Source: an uncultured Prevotellaceae bacterium (lineage in GTDB: Bacteria > Bacteroidota > Bacteroidia > Bacteroidales > Bacteroidaceae). From it: DNA of 64,000 nucleotides. Below are positions 1 through 7,310 of the stretch, in pieces; within the stretch, counting starts at the first letter, position 1; each line of letters begins with the position of its first letter. The notes under the pieces are model-generated. The model searched no databases. It saw nothing but the letters and a program-made list of their open reading frames with translations, and was not told the origin of the DNA. The position numbers and the translations under genes were made by a program. Location: contig CACZGH010000001.1 in assembly GCA_902780635.1 (NCBI GenBank), positions 62,001-126,000 of the forward strand, written 5' to 3'.

Positions 1-836
1 CTTTCTATCTGTTTTTTAATATGCTCGATATAGATGTCTTGAATTTCAGGCACTTCGCCAAGGCCCTCGATATGCAACTCCACCTGAAGTCCTTCTTGCT
101 CCAACGTTTCTTTCCATTCCTTGGATATGTCGTTTTGGGCATGGTTGCCAGCCACGAAGAGGAACGGCACAAGTGTCACTTTCCGGCCTTTGGCCGACTT
201 GATGAGACGGATGGCATCCTCTTGTGTAGGGTAGCCCTCGATGGTGCTCACATGGCAATTGGCATTGCCAGATGCTTTGAGCATATAGTCGATCTGGGAA
301 TAAAGCGCTGTGGCCGGGGTGGGTGTGCCATGGCCTACTAGCAGCAGATGCTCGCGCTTTTTCTTGTCGACGGGATGACGTCTGGCCAGGATGTCGGCCA
401 CATGCATGGCATCCTCCACGTCGTAAAGCAATGGTTTTCCGATGGTAATGTCGGTGAAAAAGGAACGTAGTTGCTCGACCTCACGCCTCAGCAAATCCAT
501 CTCCACCCCATCGATAATGTAGGTGGGCTGGATGAAAATTCGGGTGTAACCATCAGCACGGAGTCGGAAAAGGGCTTCCACAGGATTGGCCTTACTGACG
601 CCACGCGACTTCAGCCGTTGGATGACGATGCGTGAACTATAGCTGTCGCGCACCTCCATGCCGGCGAATGCCTGCCGGGCTTTCTCATTGATGGCATCAA
701 TGGTCTTTGCGCGCGTGTCATCATAAGTGGTACCGAAATGCACCATCAAAATGGCTGTGGGAGGCTCTACAACGTCCTGTGCGCGGACGTATGCCGCGCA
801 CAGGGTTATGGTAATGAATAAAAACAGTTTTCTCAT
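1..836 (-). CDS. cbiK: Exported sirohydrochlorin cobaltochelatase, CbiK type (3' end cut by window)
   Basis: The reading frame opens with ATG at 836 and stays open to the window edge (278 codons, no stop), so the C-terminus is missing. Residues 1-19 form a signal peptide ending in VRAQ, so the enzyme should be periplasmic. The mature part begins with AILMVHFGTTYDDTRAKT, the usual CbiK start, and has LLLVGHGTPTPA (the His after VG is the family's metal/catalytic His) and LVPFLFVAGNHAQNDI with a second conserved His. CbiK enzymes insert Co2+ or Fe2+ into sirohydrochlorin or related tetrapyrroles; exported forms are known and are often linked to heme or cobalamin uptake. It is the last visible gene of the riboswitch-controlled operon starting near 5066, 13 bp after the DUF4374 gene. 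The family is clear; whether the substrate is a corrin precursor or a porphyrin is open. Confidence 0.85.
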   Translation of the reverse strand, partial: MRKLFLFITITLCAAYVRAQDVVEPPTAILMVHFGTTYDDTRAKTIDAINEKARQAFAGMEVRDSYSSRIVIQRLKSRGVSKANPVEALFRLRADGYTRIFIQPTYIIDGVEMDLLRREVEQLRSFFTDITIGKPLLYDVEDAMHVADILARRHPVDKKKREHLLLVGHGTPTPATALYSQIDYMLKASGNANCHVSTIEGYPTQEDAIRLIKSAKGRKVTLVPFLFVAGNHAQNDISKEWKETLEQEGLQVELHIEGLGEVPEIQDIYIEHIKKQIE

Positions 837-849
837 CGCTTGGTCATAG

Positions 850-2187
850 TTAGTCCTCAACGAGGCGTATTTGCTCGAAATAGTAGCCTTCTGCCACGTC
901 GACGCCCTTACTTACCGCACCGGTGGCGACATCATAGACATAAACGCAGGGTTGTGCACTTTTCGTGTTGACACCGAAGAACACCTTACCTGCGCCCCTG
1001 TCGAATGCGGAACGCTGTGAGAAGCGACCGCTGCTATAGTCGATGTTGGAGCCATTGAAGGCCATGCGTGTGCGTGTTTTGGCATTGAGGTCAATGACAC
1101 TGTAGTAGTGGCTGTAGCTGTCAATCTGATTGGCCTTTCTTGTTCCGCCCTTGCCGTCATCCTCAGTGAGGGCGTCATTTCTTGAATAAGTAAACACTTT
1201 TCCTTTGCCAAGATATTGAACGGTCAGCAATTTGCCGTCAGAATTGGGAAATCCGTTATAACCTGCATCGAAGTTGTAGTTGCCTTTGCTGATGCGCAGC
1301 AACTTGCCTTCCTCTCCAATCTCAGTATCGCTGAATGCGACAAGGTAGAGGTTGCCGTTCTCATCGAAGAAGGTGGTCTGCTGGAGCAGTTCGCCATAGG
1401 CAGAGCCAGCCATCTCGTTGGCCTCGCTGTTGATGATATCCTGCTCAACAGCCATCGTGTTGGCATTGATGACAGCTGTATGGAAGAAAGGCTCGTTTTT
1501 AGCAGTTCTTCCCGACCCTTTCTTGTTGTAGTAGAAATAGAACAGTTTGTTGTCGCTCTCACGGTAGGCAAGGATGCCGCTGGTGGTGAAGCTGTCGTAG
1601 CCGTCGGCTACCTGGAGGCTGAGCGTACCCTCACTGATGATGCTCATATTGTCGGTATTGAGTTTGGTCCACACGATGGCGTTCTTGTCACCGTTGGCAG
1701 CCATGATGACGAGGGTGTTGTCGCTGGTCCAGGCGTGGCAGTACTGACGGGTATTGTAAGTGTTCTCTTTGAATGGCTGTGCCTGCACTACCTGCATCTT
1801 GTTGTTGACGAACTGCAGTTTGACAAAACGGTCTGCCGAGACGGGCACCTGGTAATAGTACTTGCCTTTGAGGATCATCTCCATGGAGTAGTCGGCATTG
1901 ATTTCCGCACCCATGTTCTTAAAATCGACAGTTGCTCCCCCGTCCAGAGAGGTGCGGCTCTGCATGATGGTAGTGAGGTCGCGTCCCATGCCACCCTGCT
2001 TGCCCACGGTAACGGTGAGGTCGAAGTGGTGGGGCACATCTATGAAGGGTTCCTCCAACTCGTCGAATGTGACATCCTTGATGTCATCAACATTGATTTC
2101 CACCGTCGTGCCGTCGGTCTTGAGGATTTTCATCACATACTGGTTCTGGGCATGGATGCCGAGACACAGCATCATGGTTGCTGTCAA
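850..2187 (-). CDS. DUF4374-like secreted beta-propeller-type protein of the corrinoid-uptake locus
   Basis: A protein of about 445 residues of beta-rich, repeated sequence (many YY/VF strands separated by DG/GN turns), resembling the Bacteroidota DUF4374 family of surface proteins found next to TonB-dependent receptors. An N-terminal stretch, MKILKTDGTTVEINVDDIKD, is the short module often seen at the start of Prevotella secreted proteins. The annotated start is TTG at 2187, but in the same frame the codons just upstream (2205-2188) read IRLLLAL and would complete a good signal peptide ending in IHAQ; the first of these is ATC, directly after an in-frame TGA. The true start may therefore be a non-standard ATC or a miscalled ATG. 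By position it could play a role similar to BtuG, the surface B12-capturing propeller of Bacteroides; that is inference. The C-terminus ends at YFEQIRLVED without a sorting domain. Confidence 0.7.
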   Translation of the reverse strand: MTATMMLCLGIHAQNQYVMKILKTDGTTVEINVDDIKDVTFDELEEPFIDVPHHFDLTVTVGKQGGMGRDLTTIMQSRTSLDGGATVDFKNMGAEINADYSMEMILKGKYYYQVPVSADRFVKLQFVNNKMQVVQAQPFKENTYNTRQYCHAWTSDNTLVIMAANGDKNAIVWTKLNTDNMSIISEGTLSLQVADGYDSFTTSGILAYRESDNKLFYFYYNKKGSGRTAKNEPFFHTAVINANTMAVEQDIINSEANEMAGSAYGELLQQTTFFDENGNLYLVAFSDTEIGEEGKLLRISKGNYNFDAGYNGFPNSDGKLLTVQYLGKGKVFTYSRNDALTEDDGKGGTRKANQIDSYSHYYSVIDLNAKTRTRMAFNGSNIDYSSGRFSQRSAFDRGAGKVFFGVNTKSAQPCVYVYDVATGAVSKGVDVAEGYYFEQIRLVED

Positions 2188-2668
2188 AGCGAGTAATAGT
2201 CTGATTCAGGATTTTGATGCTGGTCTTTGGTGTTTTCACGATGTAAAGTCCCTTGCCCAACGTGGTGAGGTCGATGTCGGCGCTGCCGTTGTCTGCGATG
2301 CGGAAGGTGCCAGCCATCCGTCCGTCGGTGGTATAGACACGCACCACATCACCAGCCTTGGCATGTGCGATATAGAGGTGTCCCAACTCGATGCGTGGCT
2401 TCTCTTCTGTCATCTCGAAAATGCTCAAAGGGGTGTCCGAAAAATAATATTTGGCCACGTCGTCCAGTGGTGCGGACACTTTCTGCTGGCCTGCCACTGT
2501 CACTTTCAGTTCGCCGCCCTGGCAGGTGATGACGGGTTTGTCCTGGAGGGCGATGACAGTCTGCGTGCCGTCCTTCAGGTCGAACACGACATACTGCATT
2601 CCCTCAGCGCTGGCATTGACGGTTGCCATCAACACCAGCATGGTGAATAAGAATTTCAGTTTTTTCAT
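2087..2668 (-). CDS. Small secreted protein with C-terminal sorting-like tail (3' end probably frameshifted)
   Basis: Starts with a clear signal peptide (residues 1-21, ending NASA). The mature part is beta-rich, and residues 110-156 look like a type IX secretion C-terminal domain: HAKAGDVVRVYTTDGRMAG, then LGKGLYIVKTPKTSIKIL. Such domains normally stop within a few residues of the last strand. Here the frame continues about 37 further residues of low-quality sequence (rich in R, H, D, C) that lie inside the next gene in another frame, giving a 101-bp overlap. A TGA one frame away at 2206-2208 sits where a stop would be expected. I infer a small indel or miscall near 2200-2215. No function is known; it lies 12 bp after the receptor gene and is likely a surface accessory of the same locus. 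Confidence 0.6.
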   Translation of the reverse strand: MKKLKFLFTMLVLMATVNASAEGMQYVVFDLKDGTQTVIALQDKPVITCQGGELKVTVAGQQKVSAPLDDVAKYYFSDTPLSIFEMTEEKPRIELGHLYIAHAKAGDVVRVYTTDGRMAGTFRIADNGSADIDLTTLGKGLYIVKTPKTSIKILNQTITRFDSNHDAVSRHPCPEPVCDENPQDRRHDGGNQC

Positions 2669-2680
2669 TTTGTCTGTTGT

Positions 2681-4840
2681 TTATAATGAATGTTGGTTGG
2701 ATGATTGCAAAAGGATTCTGAATTTGGCAAAAAGGGTTCGGCCCGGTTTCTGCAACTTGTAGTTGTCATAAATGGTGCGGTCGAAGAGGTTGTCACAACT
2801 CACCGACAGGTTGTAACGTCCCTGGTGCCAAGAATAGGTGGCCTGAGCGCCAAAAATGTTCTTCTCCGGAATGCGTGCCTTGGTGTCGAGTGCTCCGTAG
2901 CCTTCCCATGAGAGATAAAACCAGTGTACCCACTGGTAGTCTACACCCAGATGCAGATGGTCACCTTTGGCAAAAAGGTTGCGGAAATGGTAGTGTGCCT
3001 CGGCTGAGGCGAAGAACCAAGGGCGGTTGGGCACATGGTTGTTGAAGGTGACGGAGGGTTTGCCGTCGCTCTTGAATTCCATGCGGTCGCGTGCATCCTG
3101 CCAGGTCACATTGCCCACCACTTGCAGTCGCTGCTGCCAGTCGTAACGCAACTCTCCTTCGATGCCTTTGATATGTACCGCCGGCACGTTGACATATTGC
3201 ATCATGCCTTCCTTCTCCGACACCTGCGGCTGGATGTAATTGTCCACATGGCGAAGGAATCCGCTCGCCTCATAGGAGAGGGTGTGGTCGTTGCATCTCA
3301 GTGTGCCGAAGAGGCTGAGGTTGGCATTCTCGCTCTTCTCTGGTTCCAAGGCGACATTGGCGTAGATGGTGGTACCATTGCCCAGCAACTCCCTTGCCAA
3401 CGGCAGTCTGACACTGTGCTCATAGCTTGCCTTGACCGACAAAGGTTCCATCAGTTGAAAACGGAGTCCTGTTCCCCAGCCTAAGTCGTTTTGGGTGGAA
3501 GAGCCTTGGACATCCCTGGAGCCCGTCACTGTTGGGATGTCTGTCTGTCGGATGTCAAGATGATTGATGTAGTCCTTGAGAAAGAAGGTGTTGGCCATCC
3601 TTCCTCCGAAGAGTGACTGATTATAGGCCAGTCCGATGATGTGTTTTTCCAGAATGTCATTGGCAGGTTCGAAACTCTTGTCCACCTCGTCCCATCGGTC
3701 GTTGCCCGTTCGGTTAAGGGCATAACTCATGTTGACCAGGTGTCCTTCGGCGATAGTGTATGTAAGGTCGGCGCGCCCGATGGTCAACGGTCGTTTGTAG
3801 TGGCGCAGCGAACGTGCCCTTCCGGTGATTTCGTTTCGTGAGCTCTTGATGTATTCACCATTCCAATTGTATTTACGATACGTAGTGTCTACGGTCTCAG
3901 AATGGTCCCACGTATGCGAGAGCGACAGAGTGGTGCTGAGATTGGGTAGCAGGAAATGGTGCTTCTGGTAGTTGGCGAATATGTTCCACGCTTTGGTGTG
4001 TCTTTCCGCTTCTCCCACCACCTTGGTCTGAATCTGTCCTGTCTGTATTTCTTTTTCCACCTTGTTGAAGGAGGCACCAACAAAGAAATCGTCCGCCCAC
4101 CATTTGTCTCTCACGCCTACTTCCAATTGTCCGAGAAAGGAGAAATAGTCATCATGGAAACGCCTTCTGTCAGCAGCCACATATTCACGGCTTTCTTCAT
4201 CCCACACTTCAACCCCCTTCATCATATAATCGTTTTTCGAGGCGTTGATGCCGAAGGTGGGTCGGATGGTGAGGCCGTTGCGCAGCACAAATTGCCCGTT
4301 GAGGTCGCCCTTGTGAGTGTGGTATGACCCGAAGCCGTATGAAGCATCCAAATAGTTGGTTTTGCGGCGGTTAGTGACAATGTTCACTGCACCGCCCAGC
4401 GCATCGCTACTGAGCCATGTGGGCACCACTCCTTTGTAGATTTCGATATGTTCGATGAGGTTCACAGGCAGGCTAGCGAGAGTCACGCCCGAACCTTTGG
4501 TGTCGAGCGGCACACCGTCAATGAAGTATCGCACGGAGTTGCCCGACATACCATTGATGCTCAGGTCGAAGTCGGAGCCTACACCACCCTCCTCCCTGAT
4601 TTTCACACCTGCGGTGCGGTCCACCAGACTACTGAGCGAACTAATGCTACTGGCCACCGACCGGATGTCGATGGCATTGACAGAGAAGGCCCCTTCACGC
4701 AGCCGCTGGGTCTTCGATTTACCTGTCACTGTCACGTTGTCCAATGTAATCGTATCGTTCGGCTGGCTCTTTTTACTTGGAGTCTGGGCACGAACGTACA
4801 TACATGACAGACAGACTATTATCAATAACAGTCTTTTCAT
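2681..4840 (-). CDS. btuB: TonB-dependent outer-membrane receptor, BtuB-like, under a cobalamin riboswitch
   Basis: A 719-residue receptor. Signal peptide 1-19 ends in VRAQ; a plug domain follows (about 30-150) with LDNVTVTGKSK as a TonB-box-like start, INGMSGNSVRYFIDGVPLD and IEIYKGVVPTWLSSDALGGAVNIVT, then a 22-strand-type beta-barrel ending near FAKFRILLQ. It lacks the N-terminal carboxypeptidase-like domain of SusC proteins. The frame stays open further upstream to 5077, but those 79 codons run through the riboswitch and do not look like protein; ATG 4840, which begins the signal peptide, is the start. The cobalamin riboswitch directly upstream supports transport of a corrinoid; the following genes (small secreted protein, DUF4374, CbiK) form an operon with 12-13 bp gaps or overlap. 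Confidence 0.9.
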   Translation of the reverse strand: MKRLLLIIVCLSCMYVRAQTPSKKSQPNDTITLDNVTVTGKSKTQRLREGAFSVNAIDIRSVASSISSLSSLVDRTAGVKIREEGGVGSDFDLSINGMSGNSVRYFIDGVPLDTKGSGVTLASLPVNLIEHIEIYKGVVPTWLSSDALGGAVNIVTNRRKTNYLDASYGFGSYHTHKGDLNGQFVLRNGLTIRPTFGINASKNDYMMKGVEVWDEESREYVAADRRRFHDDYFSFLGQLEVGVRDKWWADDFFVGASFNKVEKEIQTGQIQTKVVGEAERHTKAWNIFANYQKHHFLLPNLSTTLSLSHTWDHSETVDTTYRKYNWNGEYIKSSRNEITGRARSLRHYKRPLTIGRADLTYTIAEGHLVNMSYALNRTGNDRWDEVDKSFEPANDILEKHIIGLAYNQSLFGGRMANTFFLKDYINHLDIRQTDIPTVTGSRDVQGSSTQNDLGWGTGLRFQLMEPLSVKASYEHSVRLPLARELLGNGTTIYANVALEPEKSENANLSLFGTLRCNDHTLSYEASGFLRHVDNYIQPQVSEKEGMMQYVNVPAVHIKGIEGELRYDWQQRLQVVGNVTWQDARDRMEFKSDGKPSVTFNNHVPNRPWFFASAEAHYHFRNLFAKGDHLHLGVDYQWVHWFYLSWEGYGALDTKARIPEKNIFGAQATYSWHQGRYNLSVSCDNLFDRTIYDNYKLQKPGRTLFAKFRILLQSSNQHSL

Positions 4841-4884
4841 TACATTATATAAATATGAAACAACTTCACTTGGCCTTATTCCCG

Positions 4885-5066
4885 AGGCTTTTGTTTCGTA
4901 TTTTTGCGACATGGCAGGTTTCCTGGCTCTCTCCGAAAAGTCTGCCTTCCCGATACATTCAGTGGCTTTTCTTGACTTTTCATAATGGAGATGACAGTAG
5001 CGGGTACTGCTCAGGATTTGCACCTGATTCCCTCTATACATGGGTGGAACACCCAGTATCACCAAT
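4885..5066 (-). promoter_or_regulatory. Cobalamin riboswitch
   Basis: On the minus strand the element reads, in order, GGGAATCAGGTGCAAATCC, then AGTACCCGCTACTGTCA, GAAAAGCCACTG, CGGGAAGGC and the B12 box AGCCAGGAAACCTGCC (forward 4913-4928). These are the conserved blocks of the AdoCbl/cobalamin aptamer in the right order and spacing. It ends about 50 nt before the BtuB-like start at 4840. A GC-containing stretch GCCTCGGGAATAAGGC after the B12 box may be part of the expression platform. Expected action is repression of the receptor operon when cobalamin is plentiful. Confidence 0.95.
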
Positions 5067-5074
5067 ATCGGATG

Positions 5075-5107
5075 CAAAATTAATCAATTATGAGGGAAAA
5101 GCGAAAA
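5075..5107 (-). promoter_or_regulatory. Promoter of the riboswitch/receptor operon
   Basis: A Bacteroidota -7 box TAATTTTG lies on the minus strand at 5082-5075, with a T-rich -33 region at about 5107-5104. Transcription would start a few bases before the first conserved riboswitch block. Confidence 0.6.
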
Positions 5108-5269
5108 AAGTTGTTGTTTTTTTAAACGTGCGGCAAATAAAAAGTGTTTTTCCCCGTTGAGTCGAAAAAAAACTTGTCTTTGTTGTCAGGATGGTTTTTT
5201 ATACGTAATTTTGTGGGAGAAAGTGAAAAGACAGTGCTATAAGCATCATGCAAAACTTGAATTAATTTT

Positions 5270-6016
5270 ATGTTCTGCAAAAGATTATTCGTTAGTTCAT
5301 TGTTCATAACCGCGTTGGTCACAACGACTTACGCTCAGACGACACCATCCATGGAAAAAGAAAGAAAAGAGACTGTACTACAGTATGCTTACTCAGAAAA
5401 AGAATGGGATAAGGTTTCCGACTACATTGAGCAGCAATACGGTAAATCTGATATCGTGGGTCATGAAATGGTGTCGCCCGACATCCATTGCGACATCGTC
5501 ATTGTCCCACCTACAGAGGAACAGCCTTATTACAAACTTATCACGATGGGCGCTGGGGCATATAAGATGAATATTCCTAAAGATTTGAGATCGTATGTAT
5601 GCGACAGGGCGGAATATGTGATCTTTCTTCCTAAGGATTGGAATCTGCAGTCGAGCAAGGAGGAAGACTACTGGCCTATCAGAATGCTGAAAACCATTGC
5701 ACGCCTGCCTATCAGGGCGGAAGACTGGCTTTGCGATTCCCATGATGTTCAGTTGACAGAAGACGGAAGTCCTCTTGCAGAAAACACAGGATTCAATTCC
5801 TGCGTACTGATGTCTTCCATTGGGAAAAATGGCCAGGAGGTGAAGCCGCTAAAGTTGGGCTTAATCGGCAAGAAAGTGGCTTTCTACCAACTATATCCTT
5901 TGTACCCAGAGGAATTGCAGTTTAAAATGGAACACTCTTTCGATGAACTAATGGACAAGATGGACGCAGAGGACAACTTGATCATCAATATTCATCGAAA
6001 GAATTACTGCAAGTGA
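5270..6016 (+). CDS. Exported SUFU (suppressor of fused) domain protein
   Basis: 248 residues. Residues 1-23 look like a signal peptide ending in TYAQ, which is unusual for this family. The rest matches the bacterial SUFU-like fold: CDIVIVPPTEEQPYYKLITM followed by GAGAYKMNIP, then AEYVIFLPKDW and, near 165-190, a DGSPLAENTGFNSCVL segment equivalent to the family's 'dG.p..e.T.f...lL' motif. Bacterial SUFU proteins are mostly cytoplasmic and many serve as immunity proteins in polymorphic toxin systems (established for the superfamily). No toxin gene is visible next to it. A TAATTTTG -7 box at 5206-5213 with TTTG at 5179-5182 may drive it. If translation began at Met28 (MEKERKET) the protein would be cytoplasmic, but the upstream hydrophobic segment argues for the longer form. 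Confidence 0.7.
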   Translation: MFCKRLFVSSLFITALVTTTYAQTTPSMEKERKETVLQYAYSEKEWDKVSDYIEQQYGKSDIVGHEMVSPDIHCDIVIVPPTEEQPYYKLITMGAGAYKMNIPKDLRSYVCDRAEYVIFLPKDWNLQSSKEEDYWPIRMLKTIARLPIRAEDWLCDSHDVQLTEDGSPLAENTGFNSCVLMSSIGKNGQEVKPLKLGLIGKKVAFYQLYPLYPEELQFKMEHSFDELMDKMDAEDNLIINIHRKNYCK

Positions 6017-6123
6017 TGAAAAGGGATCAAGAGAAATACAATTTATCAATGTAACATCACGGAATTGTCAACAGCCTAACAACTTGAGCCCGCGAAAGTT
6101 GTGTAATAGTAAAAATAGAACAT

Positions 6124-6552
6124 ATGACCTACAACGAACTGTACGACCAAGCATTAAGAATCGCTATCCAGGCGCACAATGGCCAAAAAGACAAGTCTGA
6201 CCGTGAATATATCATGCACCCCATACGGGTGGCAGAACGGTGTGTCAGCCTCAAGGCAAAAATCGTGGCACTCCTCCATGACACAATAGAAGACACGGAT
6301 GTCACTGTGGAACGCCTGCTAAAAGAGGGTTTCACACAAGAAATTGTCGAAGCTGTGCTGTCTGTCACCAAAAAAGAGGGAGAGACGTATGATGATTTCA
6401 TCAAACGAGCCGCAAAAAATGAAATCGGCAAAGAGGTGAAAAAAGCAGACCTGGAAGACAACATGGACATCCGGAGGCTGAAAGAAATCTCTGACCATGA
6501 CGTGGAAAGACTACGCAAGTACCTCCGTTCCTGGCAGTATCTCAACCAATAA
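6124..6552 (+). CDS. MESH1-like HD-domain hydrolase (small alarmone hydrolase type)
   Basis: 142 residues consisting of a single HD domain of the RelA/SpoT hydrolase type. Visible metal-site motifs are the early His in AIQAHNGQKDKSDREYIMHP, the HD pair in VALLHDTIEDTDVT, and KKADLEDNMDIRRL, where the Asp completes the site. The length fits stand-alone (p)ppGpp hydrolases (MESH1/SAH) rather than full RelA/SpoT, with no synthetase, TGS or ACT domain. Expected substrate is (p)ppGpp or a related nucleotide; this is by family. The gene is followed after 11 bp by a DUF3307 membrane protein, so the two are probably co-transcribed. Confidence 0.8.
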   Translation: MTYNELYDQALRIAIQAHNGQKDKSDREYIMHPIRVAERCVSLKAKIVALLHDTIEDTDVTVERLLKEGFTQEIVEAVLSVTKKEGETYDDFIKRAAKNEIGKEVKKADLEDNMDIRRLKEISDHDVERLRKYLRSWQYLNQ

Positions 6553-6563
6553 CCATTTGTTTG

Positions 6564-6953
6564 ATGAATCCGGTCTTGCTACTCATCGCCCTGTTGATCT
6601 GCCATTATTTGGCTGACTTTTGCCTCACGATGCCCATTATGATCAGGGCGAAAGCTGACGGCAAAAACGTATGGCCCATCTTGCTGCACGCCGCTGTCCA
6701 CGCCCTGCTAATGGGTGTGTGTATCTTCCTCTTCGGTGTCGACCTAGAAACACTTCTTTTGTTGATGGGATTGGAACTCACATCTCATTTCGCCATCGAC
6801 ACCTTCAAAGCACGCATCACTTCGGCTATCCCACTATTGGCGGATGCACGAAGAAAACCATATTGGATCGTATACGGCCTGGATCAACTGCTCCACCAAC
6901 TCATTGTAGTCGCCATCTGGTTTCTGGCCACATACGACCATCCGCAACTATAG
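6564..6953 (+). CDS. DUF3307 integral membrane protein
   Basis: 129 residues with about four hydrophobic segments and the family signature near the start, ICHYLADFCLT, plus LLHAAVHALLM and ELTSHFAIDTFKARI. The last motif (His-x-x-x-Asp in a membrane helix) and the HYLADF motif give a cluster of His/Asp residues reminiscent of membrane hydrolases. A TTG two codons upstream is in frame, but ATG 6564 is the natural start. DUF3307 proteins are of unknown function and recur beside small regulatory genes such as SatD; here the partner is a small alarmone-type hydrolase. Confidence 0.8.
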   Translation: MNPVLLLIALLICHYLADFCLTMPIMIRAKADGKNVWPILLHAAVHALLMGVCIFLFGVDLETLLLLMGLELTSHFAIDTFKARITSAIPLLADARRKPYWIVYGLDQLLHQLIVVAIWFLATYDHPQL

Positions 6954-6964
6954 AAAGGAAGGGA

Positions 6965-7047
6965 GATGGCTCCACTTAAATGAGATGGCGGAAAGGATAG
7001 CTAGCGATGGGTAGACGACATGCTACCCAAGCGGCAAAACCGCTTGG
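6965..7047 (+). pseudogene. Decayed 3' end of a RAYT transposase gene with its REP palindrome
   Basis: Bases 6966-7012 still encode LHLNEMAERIASDG and a stop, matching the last residues (LHLNAMAERIAGDG) of the intact transposase at 46152-47174. The match continues past the stop into the palindrome CCAAGCGG-CAAAA-CCGCTTGG at 7027-7047, present at the same distance at 47187-47207. The rest of the gene is absent. This is a solo or remnant copy of a REP/RAYT element. Confidence 0.8.
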
Positions 7048-7157
7048 AACAGTGGCGGCATCGGTGTAAACTTGGAACAGTGGCGGCATCGGTGTAAACT
7101 TGGAACAGTGGCGGCATGGTTTGTGCTTGGAACAGTGGTGGCATCATTGGTGCGTGG
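7043..7157 (+). repeat. 28-bp minisatellite next to the REP palindrome
   Basis: Units starting CTTGGAACAGTGGCGGCATC lie at 7043-7070, 7071-7098, 7099-7125 and, diverged, 7126-7157. Each unit begins with the right arm of the REP palindrome, suggesting that the array grew by duplication from the REP end. Confidence 0.85.
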
Positions 7158-7167
7158 CTGAGGCACC

Positions 7168-7243
7168 CTCTCACCTCTTACCTCTCACCTCTCACCTCTT
7201 ACTATCTACTATTTACCAATTACTAATTACCTCTTACTTCTAC
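7168..7243 (+). repeat. Degenerate 7-bp tandem repeat between convergent genes
   Basis: About eleven consecutive heptamers: CTCTCAC, CTCTTAC, CTCTCAC, CTCTCAC, CTCTTAC, TATCTAC, TATTTAC, CAATTAC, TAATTAC, CTCTTAC and a partial unit. The last two letters (AC) are invariant. It is followed by CCTCCCCTCC and GGAGGGGGCGGGGGAGG, a G/C-rich imperfect inverted repeat at about 7243-7273 that could end transcription from either side. Confidence 0.8.
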
Positions 7244-7310
7244 CTCCCCTCCTTTGGAGGGGGCGGGGGAGGTATTATCTGTCGGGCTCGGAGGGCCGAC
7301 CTCCTAGGTT

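Noticed and set aside
1216-2196. 326-codon open frame on the plus strand
   Set aside because: Antisense to the DUF4374 gene; composition and lack of signal or motif show it is a mirror frame of a real gene.
4841-5077. 79-codon N-terminal extension of the BtuB-like receptor
   Set aside because: It is the cobalamin riboswitch read as protein; the signal peptide begins at 4840.
7043-7243. Tandem repeats as a CRISPR array
   Set aside because: Units are 28 bp and 7 bp directly joined, without unique spacers, and no cas genes are present.
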